Assembly (NCBI GenBank): GCA_049514435.1
Contig: JBEKVB010000007.1
Span: forward strand, 62,001 to 126,000
DNA: 64,000 bases
Direction of reading: 5' to 3'
Origin: UBA4810 sp002479215
GTDB taxonomy: Bacteria > Desulfobacterota > Syntrophia > Syntrophales > Smithellaceae
Positions 24,992 through 33,277 of the stretch are shown here, piece by piece. The position numbers and the translations under genes are program-made. The number at the start of each line of letters is the position of its first letter. The first letter of the stretch is position 1. The notes under the pieces are model-generated. The model saw only the letters and a list, made by a program, of their open reading frames with translations, was not told the origin of the DNA and ran no database searches.

Positions 24992-27438
24992 GCAAATGCC
25001 TCATTGTTTATTCCCCCATGATGAGATTTCTGAAATTTAAAATATAAATTATTTTTGTAATATATGTATGCCAGAATAAGATAGACAAGTTTTTCCAGAT
25101 TCTTCGGTGCCGCTTTTTCCTGCAGCACTTCACTTTGAACAGCCTTAAGAAATGAAGGCAGATTTTTTTCCTGCAGGATACTATGCAGTAAGCTTCTCAT
25201 TTCATGGCTGATGTAGCTTGCAGCTTGATCCAGTTTAATAATATCTTCGCGCAGAAGATTAAATGATTCTCTTATATGCTGACTATGTAATGCCGTGCGA
25301 TAGTATTTTTCTGCTGCCTGATTAAATGTGTCGGCTGGAAGAGTCATTGGTGATTGAGCGTTCGCCTGATTTAGAATCCCACGGGTTAGTTTACCCGAAG
25401 CAGCAAAATGATCCGGCTCATTGATGCGGCATTCCAGATCCCGGATAGTCTCTCTCATGCCGAGCATTTCTATTATATCGGTCGCATCGTCGCGAATGAG
25501 CGCGAGCAGAGCGCGTCGATATTCAATGTTGTAAATTCTGTTATATCCGGTATAGCGGCGGCTTGACCGGACCCGTTGCGTTTTTTCCATGATGTGCTTC
25601 AGGAAAGTATTGCTAGTATTTCGATGGACGAAGAAAGTGGGAATGCCAATCGCGCTGCCAAAAATAATCTGTCTTCTTTCACTCTCAATAAACGGATCGT
25701 CCGGTATGTTTTCATGGCTGATCTGGCCTGTGGCAATGTATTTAAATGCTAGAAGGTAGATAAGATTTTGCAGATTGACTGCCTGGCTCATATCCGGCAT
25801 AAAGCTATCAAACAAACTGTAGTGGCGTCCCTCAAAACCGGAAAAGCCCATATTGTCGTATTCGCGCAACTTATCAAAAAGGTAGAGTGACATCTTGGTA
25901 TCAAAAACACCGAGGTCGGCAAGATCTTGTTTAAGCTGCTGACTATTGTGCAGTTTGCCGTTAAGTGCCGGGCTTTTTTCCGTGCTCAGGATAGCCACAA
26001 GATAATCGATCAAGCGAAAATCGGGCACGAAATCTCCTTTTAACTGAAAGACGGAGCTAAGCAGCTGGTCAAGCTGGCGAGGGCCGAACGGTGTCAGCGG
26101 ATATCCCAATACATTGAGGTCGGCTTTTTTTTGCCAGCGCCGCCAGAGCATGCGCAGATGAGTATAATCCAACTCGTGCGGCAGAAAACCAAGCGCCTTT
26201 TCGGGATGAAAATCCGTAAAGTCGAGCCTGTAGGGTGCCGCGGTATAAGTACCGACAAAAAGTGGAAGAAAGTGTTCCACAATTTTTACAACCAGATCGC
26301 CTAAATATTTCTCATGATGCCGGGTATAGCCGGATGATGAGTCGCTAAGTAGAGAGCTTAGTTTTAGACTGCCCAGGCTGACATGAGTGCCGTTGTTGGC
26401 AAGGCTGATATTGGAAAGATTAGGCAGTGAAACCAGATTATTGGTGATGATTCCCGCTTCCCGGAGTTTTAACACAGCATTAAACTGGCTGCGGCTCAAC
26501 ACTTGGTGGCACAGGTGCATGTATTCATGTTTTTCTTCTCCATTATTCCAGCCGGAAAGGCAGGGATTCATAAAAAGTTCGCGATAAAACGAATCGGAAA
26601 TACAATTACTTAAAACTTTCTGCCTGACGGGTGGGTGCGGCGAGAAAAACATCAATGCCTCCTGGCCGTTTTCCTGTAGAGAAAATTTTTTATTGGCATA
26701 CATGATCAAAATCTGTCCCAGAAGGTAGCGTATAGCCATCTCGTTGGCGACATTTCTGCCGATGCTGTTTGCGGATGGCATGCATATGGTATAGAAAGAT
26801 GATGTTTCCGGAGATGTATTATCACTGAGAAAATTATCCATGACCTTCAGACCGGTTTTACGGATCAATGGATCAGTCAGGTTGGGTGAGCCTACGACCT
26901 CGGCAAGTGATAGTTTTAAAAGATAACTGACGGGCATGCGGATAAAATCTTCTGAGTTTTGCTGATATAGAAAACGGCCGATATCCGCGCGTTTGCCTTT
27001 TGCCGGATTATTTTTATCCGCTGAAAGATCATGCTGTAGCACTTCTTCCGCATATTTCCCCAACTTTTTCCTGGGGAAGCGCACCCAGCTGTTCTCCCAG
27101 ATACCTTCATTGTTTGCGTTTAAATATTTTTCCAGTTCGGTCATGATTTTTACTGGTGTGTCACCGGATTTGGCTCGTTTGCGTATATTAGCCAGATAAT
27201 TGGATTGCTCTATAACGAGCGGCAGATCGACATCTGTCCTTTTGCCCATTACCACCGTTTGCATTTCGGATTCGCTTCCGGCGGTCGCATCCGCAGGTGC
27301 GAAAGGGATAGAACCAACGTTTATGCCCAATCGGTCATATTGAATACCGATCAAATGCATCAGCTCTCTGGTTGACTTTGTTACAGAGGTGTCTGTTTTA
27401 ACCGGATATTGAACTACACTGCTATTCATTTTACTCAA
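24988..27438 (-). CDS. large uncharacterised protein, first gene of the psd operon
   Basis: I do not recognise this 816-aa protein. It has no signal peptide and no clear membrane segment, and looks like a soluble, mostly helical protein. Noticeable segments are KHEYMHLCHQVLSRSQFNAV (~305), FHPEKALGFLPHELDYTHLR (~415) and a Lys-rich helical C-terminus. A nucleotide-binding P-loop was not found. It starts with TTG 27438 (AAGGAG 9 bases upstream; ATG 27429 is an alternative). The 4-bp overlap with psd implies a linked role, possibly in phospholipid metabolism, but that is inference from context. Confidence 0.8.
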   Translation of the reverse strand: MSKMNSSVVQYPVKTDTSVTKSTRELMHLIGIQYDRLGINVGSIPFAPADATAGSESEMQTVVMGKRTDVDLPLVIEQSNYLANIRKRAKSGDTPVKIMTELEKYLNANNEGIWENSWVRFPRKKLGKYAEEVLQHDLSADKNNPAKGKRADIGRFLYQQNSEDFIRMPVSYLLKLSLAEVVGSPNLTDPLIRKTGLKVMDNFLSDNTSPETSSFYTICMPSANSIGRNVANEMAIRYLLGQILIMYANKKFSLQENGQEALMFFSPHPPVRQKVLSNCISDSFYRELFMNPCLSGWNNGEEKHEYMHLCHQVLSRSQFNAVLKLREAGIITNNLVSLPNLSNISLANNGTHVSLGSLKLSSLLSDSSSGYTRHHEKYLGDLVVKIVEHFLPLFVGTYTAAPYRLDFTDFHPEKALGFLPHELDYTHLRMLWRRWQKKADLNVLGYPLTPFGPRQLDQLLSSVFQLKGDFVPDFRLIDYLVAILSTEKSPALNGKLHNSQQLKQDLADLGVFDTKMSLYLFDKLREYDNMGFSGFEGRHYSLFDSFMPDMSQAVNLQNLIYLLAFKYIATGQISHENIPDDPFIESERRQIIFGSAIGIPTFFVHRNTSNTFLKHIMEKTQRVRSSRRYTGYNRIYNIEYRRALLALIRDDATDIIEMLGMRETIRDLECRINEPDHFAASGKLTRGILNQANAQSPMTLPADTFNQAAEKYYRTALHSQHIRESFNLLREDIIKLDQAASYISHEMRSLLHSILQEKNLPSFLKAVQSEVLQEKAAPKNLEKLVYLILAYIYYKNNLYFKFQKSHHGGINNEAFA

Positions 27439-27584
27439 AATTTATATCTCCTTTTTAACCTTCTTTCCATAATTTCGGCAGTAAAATAGCATGTCAATGT
27501 TTCAATTTGGTGACATTAAGTGAAAGATTTGGTTAAGATATAGAGAGTCAAGAAAAAATCCCACAGGTTTTGATCCTAATTTAA

Positions 27585-27613
27585 TTGACATGCAAAACCA
27601 AATTTCTTATACT
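27585..27613 (+). promoter_or_regulatory. sigma70 promoter of the EF-Tu-domain-like gene
   Basis: TTGACA at 27585-27590, a 17-base spacer and TATACT at 27608-27613 give a near-consensus promoter. It lies 72 bases before the ATG at 27685, in the divergent gap from the 816-aa gene. Confidence 0.85.
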
Positions 27614-27684
27614 CCTCCACGAAAAAGGAAGTTCTTGTTAATAAATGATCCAACTTCAGATATCAAAAAAATGGAGGTGTCGTT

Positions 27685-27945
27685 ATGGCGGAAAAAAAGA
27701 TTGGTGAAGTAGTAAAATTTTTCTCAAAACCTTCGGTAGCTGCAGTAAAAGTAGTGGAAGGAGAATTGGTTGTTGGCGACAGCATTAAATTTTCCGGACA
27801 CACTACTGATTTCATTGATGTTATTAAATCTATGGAAGTGGAAAACAAATCAGTACAAAAGGCTGTAGCCGGTGATTTCATCGGTGTTAAAGTTTCCGAT
27901 CGCGTGCGGCCCGGTGATGAAGTATTTAAAATAATACCGGATTAA
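27685..27945 (+). CDS. small EF-Tu domain 2-like protein
   Basis: This 86-aa protein resembles the isolated second beta-barrel domain of translational GTPases: IGEVVKFFSKPSVAAVKV, GELVVGDSIKFSG and the closing SDRVRPGDEVFKI follow the strand pattern of EF-Tu domain 2. There is no G domain. Similar stand-alone proteins occur in Desulfobacterota and archaea; their function is not known to me. It has a near-consensus promoter and GGAGGT Shine-Dalgarno, so it is probably well expressed. Confidence 0.85.
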   Translation: MAEKKIGEVVKFFSKPSVAAVKVVEGELVVGDSIKFSGHTTDFIDVIKSMEVENKSVQKAVAGDFIGVKVSDRVRPGDEVFKIIPD

Positions 27946-28066
27946 TTACGTTATTTTTTCATCTCAGATTCCTTCATTTGGAGAGTGTGTGAGAGGATGT
28001 TTTTGCGCTTAAGATATATCTGGGCACATGAAATTCAGCTAATTCCTTATTTTTTGGAAATATTTT

Positions 28067-28765
28067 ATGGCTAAAATTCTTATTGTTGATGATGAAAAAG
28101 ATATTGTTGATCTCTTATCCTACAATTTGGAGAAAGAAGGGTTTTCCACAGTAAAAGCGTATGACGGCGAAGCCGCGCTAAAGATGGTCAAAATGCAAAA
28201 GCCCAACCTGATCATTCTTGATCTCATGTTGCCGAAAATGAACGGGATGGATGTTTGCAGGGCTTTGCGCCGTAATCCGGAGACGGCAAGTCTGCCAATA
28301 ATTATGTTGACGGCGAAAGGCGATGAAGTTGATAAAATAATCGGTTTGGAAATTGGAGCGGATGATTACATTACCAAACCCTTTAGCATTAAAGAGCTTA
28401 TCGCGCGCATAAGGGTTATTTTGCGCCGTATCTATGATGAAAATAAACAACCATTAAAAAAAATGTTTACATATGCGGGGCTACAGATCGATTATAATTC
28501 TTATGAAGTCCATGTTAGAGGCAAAAAAGTAGATTTAAGTCCGACCGAATTAAAACTTCTTTTCTTTTTTTCCCAGAATCCGGGACGTGTTTACACAAGA
28601 AATCAAATTCTTGATCAAGTCTGGGATAATAATACCTTCGTTACGCCTCGCGCTGTTGACGTCCATATAAGACGGCTGAGAAGTCAGATTGAAAAGGATA
28701 TGGAAAATCCACAGTATATTTTAACTGTAAGAGGATTCGGCTATAAATTCGCCGATAAAAAATAA
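28067..28765 (+). CDS. phoB: phosphate regulon response regulator (OmpR/PhoB family)
   Basis: This 232-aa protein has a receiver domain with acidic pocket DDE (8-10), phospho-acceptor D52 in ILDLMLPKMNG, and the KPF switch lysine near 104. A winged-helix DNA-binding domain follows, with the recognition region TPRAVDVHIRRLR. Its position in front of pstSCAB-phoU-phoR makes PhoB the likely identity. PhoB-type regulators bind Pho boxes, and one lies 58 bases after this gene. Confidence 0.92.
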   Translation: MAKILIVDDEKDIVDLLSYNLEKEGFSTVKAYDGEAALKMVKMQKPNLIILDLMLPKMNGMDVCRALRRNPETASLPIIMLTAKGDEVDKIIGLEIGADDYITKPFSIKELIARIRVILRRIYDENKQPLKKMFTYAGLQIDYNSYEVHVRGKKVDLSPTELKLLFFFSQNPGRVYTRNQILDQVWDNNTFVTPRAVDVHIRRLRSQIEKDMENPQYILTVRGFGYKFADKK

Positions 28766-28822
28766 CTTCGTACTGCACTAAATTCACTACTGAACCATTA
28801 TTGTTTTTACATTTTTATTAAC

Positions 28823-28856
28823 CTGTCATCAAATTGTAACATTACTTTATTATACA
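28823..28856 (+). promoter_or_regulatory. Pho box and -10 of the pstS promoter
   Basis: CTGTCATCAAATTGTAACAT at 28823-28842 matches 16 of 20 positions of the E. coli Pho box consensus (two CTGTCA-like repeats 11 bp apart). TATACA at 28851-28856 lies at a suitable distance for a PhoB-activated promoter that lacks a -35. It is placed 49 bases before the pstS ATG. Confidence 0.85.
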
Positions 28857-28890
28857 TAATTTCAAAATATTATGAGGAGGAAATTAATAC

Positions 28891-29913
28891 ATGTCGAAAA
28901 ACTTTAAAAGACTTGTTTTCGGATTAACTTTGTTTTCATTGGTACTGTCATTTACGCAGGTATGGGCAGCGGAAACGATTAACGGTGCAGGAGCCACGTT
29001 TCCTTTTCCTATTTACTCGGCCTGGGCCTTTGACTACAACAAGGCGACCGGTGTGAAGCTCAATTACCAGTCCATCGGTTCGGGCGGCGGCATCAGGCAG
29101 ATCACGGAAAGGACAGTGGACTTTGGCGCCTCTGATGCACCCCTGAAACCGGAACAGCTTGCCAAGGACAAGTTGCTGCAATTTCCCGCTATCATCGGCG
29201 GCGTGGTGCCGGTGGTTAACATTGCCGGGGTGAAAGCGGGCGATATCAGGTTTGATTCCGACACCTTGGCCAAGATATTCCTGGGGGAAATAAAATACTG
29301 GGATGACAACAAGATTAAGTCCTTGAATTCCAAGGTGAAGCTTGCTCATAATGAGATTACGGTTGTCCATAGATCGGATGGTTCGGGGACGACGGCCGTA
29401 TTTACGGAATATCTAAACGGCGTCTCTCCCGACTGGAAAAGCAAAGTCGGTGCAGGCACGGCAGTACAGTGGCCTGTCGGCATCGGAGGGAAAGGAAATG
29501 AAGGTGTGGCGCAATATACGCAATCGACGCCAAACTCTATCGGTTATGTCGAGTTTGCCTATGCCGTACAGAACAAGATGACCTACACTCTTTTGAAAAA
29601 CGGCGCTGGCACATTTGTCACACCCAGCTTTGATGCATTTGAAGATGCGGCCGACACCGGTACATTTGAGCCGAAGAACCATTTTTACCTCTGGCTCGTG
29701 AATGCCCCCGGAAAGAATTCCTGGCCTATCGCAGGTGCAACCTTTATCCTCCTGGCACAGGAAAAGCCGGAGGCGAATAAGAATGTAGTCAAATTCTACG
29801 ACTGGTGCTTTCAGAACGGCGACAGTAAGGCGAAAGAACTGACCTACGTGCCCTTACCGAACTCTTTAAAGAATAAAATCAGGGCCTACTGGAAGGAAAA
29901 CGGCCTGCAATAG
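28891..29913 (+). CDS. pstS: phosphate ABC transporter substrate-binding protein PstS
   Basis: This 340-aa protein has a signal peptide ending near VWAAE (~residue 27). The mature part begins with INGAGATFPFPIYSAWA. Phosphate-contact motifs are visible: GSGGGIRQITERTVDFGASD and the later HRSDGSGTTAVFTEYL. PstS binds phosphate in the periplasm and feeds PstCA. It is preceded by a Pho box and GAGGAGG. Local base composition is GC-richer than the flanking genes. Confidence 0.96.
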   Translation: MSKNFKRLVFGLTLFSLVLSFTQVWAAETINGAGATFPFPIYSAWAFDYNKATGVKLNYQSIGSGGGIRQITERTVDFGASDAPLKPEQLAKDKLLQFPAIIGGVVPVVNIAGVKAGDIRFDSDTLAKIFLGEIKYWDDNKIKSLNSKVKLAHNEITVVHRSDGSGTTAVFTEYLNGVSPDWKSKVGAGTAVQWPVGIGGKGNEGVAQYTQSTPNSIGYVEFAYAVQNKMTYTLLKNGAGTFVTPSFDAFEDAADTGTFEPKNHFYLWLVNAPGKNSWPIAGATFILLAQEKPEANKNVVKFYDWCFQNGDSKAKELTYVPLPNSLKNKIRAYWKENGLQ

Positions 29914-29927
29914 AGACGCAAGTGTTT

Positions 29928-29973
29928 GACAGCAAGGCAAATGATGTACTATACTATCATCTGCTTTGCTGTC
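29928..29973 (+). other. large intercistronic hairpin between pstS and pstC
   Basis: GACAGCAAGGCAAATGAT pairs with ATCATCTGCTTTGCTGTC: 16 Watson-Crick pairs, one G-U and one mismatch over an ~10-base loop. It is followed by only a weak T stretch (CTCTTGTT). It probably stabilises pstS mRNA or attenuates read-through, so that binding protein exceeds permease. Confidence 0.8.
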
Positions 29974-30015
29974 TCTTGTTAATGTTTGAATGAATCACCA
30001 AGGGAAAGAATGTGA

Positions 30016-30957
30016 ATGGCCGTAACATTTAAAAAAAATCCCGGAGATATCATCTTCTCTTTCATTACCGCCATTGCCGCCTGCACGGTTGTCTTCTTTA
30101 TTATTGGCATTCTTTTTGTTCTTATTAAAGAATCTTCTCTGTCCAGAGAAAAGTTCGGCATCATTCAATTTCTTACCTCAACGGCATGGAACCCGGTAAC
30201 GGGAACCTTCGGCGCGTTGACAACCATTTATGGAACCTTTGTAACGACGGTTCTGTCGCTGCTCATGGCCATACCTGTGGCCCTGGGCATCGCCATCTTT
30301 GTAACGGAAATAGCGCCGAACTTTTTGAAAGGCCCGATTGGCATTGCTATTGAGCTGTTAGCCGCGATTCCGAGCATCATATACGGCATGTGGGGATTAT
30401 TTACCCTTTCTCCGCTCATGAGAAATTACATTGAACCCGTCCTTCAAAAAGCCACTGCCGGCATCCCTTTGATAAACGTCCTCTTCCAAGGCACGCCGAT
30501 GGGCATAGATATTTTGACCGCCAGCATCATACTGAGCATCATGATCATACCCTTTACGGCCAGCATCGCGAGAGACTCTTTTAATCTTACTCCTGCGGTG
30601 GTTAAGGAATCAGCGTATGCCCTCGGGGCAACTAAATGGGAGGTTGTGAAGGATGTCGTCATTCCCTATTCAAAGCTGGGTGTTTTCGGCGGCATCCTTT
30701 TTTCGCTGGGACGGGCGATCGGCGAAACCATGGCGGTTGCATTTGTCCTGGGCAACAACCACAAAATATTCACATCCCTCTTCGATACCGCCGCGACCAT
30801 AACCGTAACGCTGGCCAACGAGTTTACCGAAGCAGACAAAGATATTTACCTCTCTTCGCTTTTCTATCTGGCCCTGGTGCTTTTTATGATGAGTTTCATT
30901 TTCCTGGCCATCGCCAAAATCTTTCTCCTGAAGGCAGAGGGGAGGTATTCCCGGTGA
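30016..30957 (+). CDS. pstC: phosphate ABC transporter permease PstC
   Basis: This 313-aa inner-membrane permease has six predicted membrane spans. The binding-protein-dependent permease EAA-type loop is seen as YALGATKWEVVKDVVIPYS. Family segments include LLAAIPSIIYGMWGLF and LGRAIGETMAVAFVLGN. The stop codon overlaps the pstA GTG start by 4 bases (GTGA). Confidence 0.95.
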   Translation: MAVTFKKNPGDIIFSFITAIAACTVVFFIIGILFVLIKESSLSREKFGIIQFLTSTAWNPVTGTFGALTTIYGTFVTTVLSLLMAIPVALGIAIFVTEIAPNFLKGPIGIAIELLAAIPSIIYGMWGLFTLSPLMRNYIEPVLQKATAGIPLINVLFQGTPMGIDILTASIILSIMIIPFTASIARDSFNLTPAVVKESAYALGATKWEVVKDVVIPYSKLGVFGGILFSLGRAIGETMAVAFVLGNNHKIFTSLFDTAATITVTLANEFTEADKDIYLSSLFYLALVLFMMSFIFLAIAKIFLLKAEGRYSR

Positions 30958-31793
30958 AGAGGGAACAGATAAGAAAATTTGAAGGTTTTATCGCCCTATC
31001 TTTCAGCACCATTTCTGCCTTTTTGGGACTATTCTGGCTCGTTTTTATTCTGGGAGATGTACTGGTGCACGGCATTACAGCACTGAATCTCTCTTTGTTC
31101 GTCAGCGATCCCACGCCGATAGGTGTTTCCGGGGGAGGCCTGAGGAACGCGTTTGTCGGCCAGTTGATGATAACATTATTTGCCACATTGATTGGCGTGC
31201 CTGTCGGTGTGCTCGGAGGGACTTTCCTGGCCGAGTATGCACGGGGCACAACAATCGCCAAGGTAATAAGCATCCTCTCCGATATCATGGTCAGCGTGCC
31301 CTCAATTGTCATCGGGACATTCATCTACGCAATCATGGTAAAACCTTTGGGCCACTTCAGTGGATGGGCCGGCGCCGTCGCCCTCTCCATAATAATGATC
31401 CCCGTCGTTCTCAGGACCACGGAAGGTATGCTGGCCCTTGTGTCTTGGGAGCTGAGAGAGGCAGCCTTTGCCCTGGGAGCGCCCTATTACAAGGTAATCA
31501 TCCAGGTGGTTTACCGTGGAGCTGCCACCGGCATCCTGACCGGCATCCTGCTTTCCATTGCCAGGGTAGCGGGGGAGACGGCGCCGCTCCTGTTCACATC
31601 GTTCAATAACTCTTTCTTCTCTTTAGATATGAACCATTCCATGTCTTCCTTGACGGCCACCATCTTTCAGTACGCAATGGGTCCCTATACCATCTGGCAT
31701 ACGCAGGCGTGGGCAGCATCATTGGTTATTACGGTTTTTATTCTTTTTCTTACCATACTGGGAAGAATCATCATCAAGTGGAGATACAAATAG
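30954..31793 (+). CDS. pstA: phosphate ABC transporter permease PstA
   Basis: PstA (279 aa) is the second half of the phosphate channel. Five to six membrane spans are present, with the EAA-type loop in REAAFALGAPYYKVIIQVVY and SIARVAGETAPLLFTSF. The frame is open from 30636, but GTG 30954 (GGGGAGG upstream) starts the family N-terminus and overlaps pstC by 4 bases. The stop overlaps the pstB start by one base. Confidence 0.94.
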   Translation: MKREQIRKFEGFIALSFSTISAFLGLFWLVFILGDVLVHGITALNLSLFVSDPTPIGVSGGGLRNAFVGQLMITLFATLIGVPVGVLGGTFLAEYARGTTIAKVISILSDIMVSVPSIVIGTFIYAIMVKPLGHFSGWAGAVALSIIMIPVVLRTTEGMLALVSWELREAAFALGAPYYKVIIQVVYRGAATGILTGILLSIARVAGETAPLLFTSFNNSFFSLDMNHSMSSLTATIFQYAMGPYTIWHTQAWAASLVITVFILFLTILGRIIIKWRYK

Positions 31794-32557
31794 TGTCTGA
31801 AATGATTGAGATAGAAGCCAAAGGCCTGAACTTTTATTACTCCGGAGACATCCATGTCCTGAAGAACATCAATCTGCCGGTGTATAAAAATACTGTAACC
31901 GCTTTAATTGGTCCTTCGGGGTGCGGCAAGACGACCCTTTTACGGTGTTTTAACAGGATGCATGACCTCTATCCGAAACACCGATACGAAGGGGAAATAC
32001 TCTTGAGGAAGGAGAACATCCTCAAGAATCCGATTGATATCATTAATCTTCGAAGCCGCATCGGCATGGTTTTCCAAAAGCCGACTCCCTTCCCCATGAG
32101 CATCTTTGACAATATCGCCTATGGACTTAAGCTGCAGGGCATTAAAAAGATGGCCGACTGCTCCGAACGGGCGGAAAAGGCCCTTCGGCATGCGAATTTA
32201 TGGGCAGAGGTTAAGGACAAGCTCCATGCCAGCGCCTATGAACTGTCCGGCGGGCAGCAACAGCGACTCGTTATTGCTAGGGCTCTGGCCGTCAATCCCG
32301 ATATCCTGCTCTTTGACGAGCCGACATCTGCCCTCGATCCGCTGTCCACCGCCAAGATCGAAGAACTGTTGGAAACCCTGAAAAAAGATGTTACTATCAT
32401 TATCGTCACCCATAATATGCAGCAAGCGGCCAGAATGTCCGACTGGACCGGTTTTTTGATGCTGGGGGAATTGATCGAATTTGATAGAACGGAAAAGATA
32501 TTTACCGCACCCTCGGTAAAACTCACTGAAGACTATATCACCGGCAGGTTCGGTTGA
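31793..32557 (+). CDS. pstB: phosphate ABC transporter ATP-binding protein PstB
   Basis: This 254-aa ATPase powers phosphate uptake. Walker A GPSGCGKTT (40-48), signature LSGGQQQR, Walker B ILLFDEPTSALDP and the switch His in IIVTHNMQQAARM are intact. GTG 31793 overlaps the pstA stop by one base and has GGAG upstream; ATG 31802 is an alternative. An upstream open frame to 31709 is not used. Confidence 0.96.
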   Translation: MSEMIEIEAKGLNFYYSGDIHVLKNINLPVYKNTVTALIGPSGCGKTTLLRCFNRMHDLYPKHRYEGEILLRKENILKNPIDIINLRSRIGMVFQKPTPFPMSIFDNIAYGLKLQGIKKMADCSERAEKALRHANLWAEVKDKLHASAYELSGGQQQRLVIARALAVNPDILLFDEPTSALDPLSTAKIEELLETLKKDVTIIIVTHNMQQAARMSDWTGFLMLGELIEFDRTEKIFTAPSVKLTEDYITGRFG

Positions 32558-32578
32558 TATTTGATGGGAGAAACGCTT

Positions 32579-33277
32579 ATGGAAGAAAGAAGGCACACAA
32601 GTTCGCATTATGAAATGGAACTGCAGGAAATCAAAGATGGCCTTATTTATCTAGGAGCTTTAACCGAAAAGGCAATTCAGACGGCGATGCAATCTTTAAC
32701 CGAAAGAAACTCTGATCTCGCTCATAGGGTTATTAAAGATGATGATGAAATAGATAAATTAGATTCAGAACTGGAAGAAAGGTGCATCCGGATTCTAGCT
32801 CTGCGTCAGCCCACGGCTATAGATTTAAGGTTCATTACGACGGCGATCAAAATCACCGGGCATTTGGAAAGAATCGGCGATATGGCCGTTAATATTGCCG
32901 AGAAGGCGATCCAACTGAACGAAGAGCCTCAGCTTAAGTCCTATATTGACTTGCCGCGCATGGCCAACATCGTTGGAGAAATGATTAAAAATTCTCTGGA
33001 TGCCCTGATTAGAAACGATCTGGAACTAGCCGAAAAAGTCAGACAGACAGAACAAATAGTTGATGATTTCAATGAGCAGATTTTTCGCGAGCTTCTAACT
33101 TTTATGATGGAGAATTCCAAATCGATCCACAGAGCTTTATTGATTATGCAGGTATCGAAGAATCTGGAGCGGATTGCCGATCATGCCAAAGGCATTGCGG
33201 ATATGGTCACTTATATGGTAACCGGTGAATGCGTGCGACATCAAACCTGTACCTTAAATGAAAAGGAGAAGGCGTGA
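32579..33277 (+). CDS. phoU: phosphate transport system regulator PhoU
   Basis: PhoU (232 aa) is a cytoplasmic helical-bundle protein that links PstSCAB to the PhoR kinase and represses signalling when phosphate is plentiful. Two three-helix repeats carry metal-binding motifs (DDDEIDKLDSELEE and the second-half DDFNEQIFREL). ATG 32579 has GGGAGA at correct spacing; the frame begins 18 bases earlier. The stop overlaps the phoR GTG by 4 bases. Confidence 0.94.
   Translation: MEERRHTSSHYEMELQEIKDGLIYLGALTEKAIQTAMQSLTERNSDLAHRVIKDDDEIDKLDSELEERCIRILALRQPTAIDLRFITTAIKITGHLERIGDMAVNIAEKAIQLNEEPQLKSYIDLPRMANIVGEMIKNSLDALIRNDLELAEKVRQTEQIVDDFNEQIFRELLTFMMENSKSIHRALLIMQVSKNLERIADHAKGIADMVTYMVTGECVRHQTCTLNEKEKA

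Noticed and set aside
30636..30953. Long N-terminal extension of PstA
   Set aside because: It is out-of-frame read-through of pstC; its Cys/Arg/Gly-rich composition is not PstA-like, and GTG 30954 is coupled to the pstC stop.
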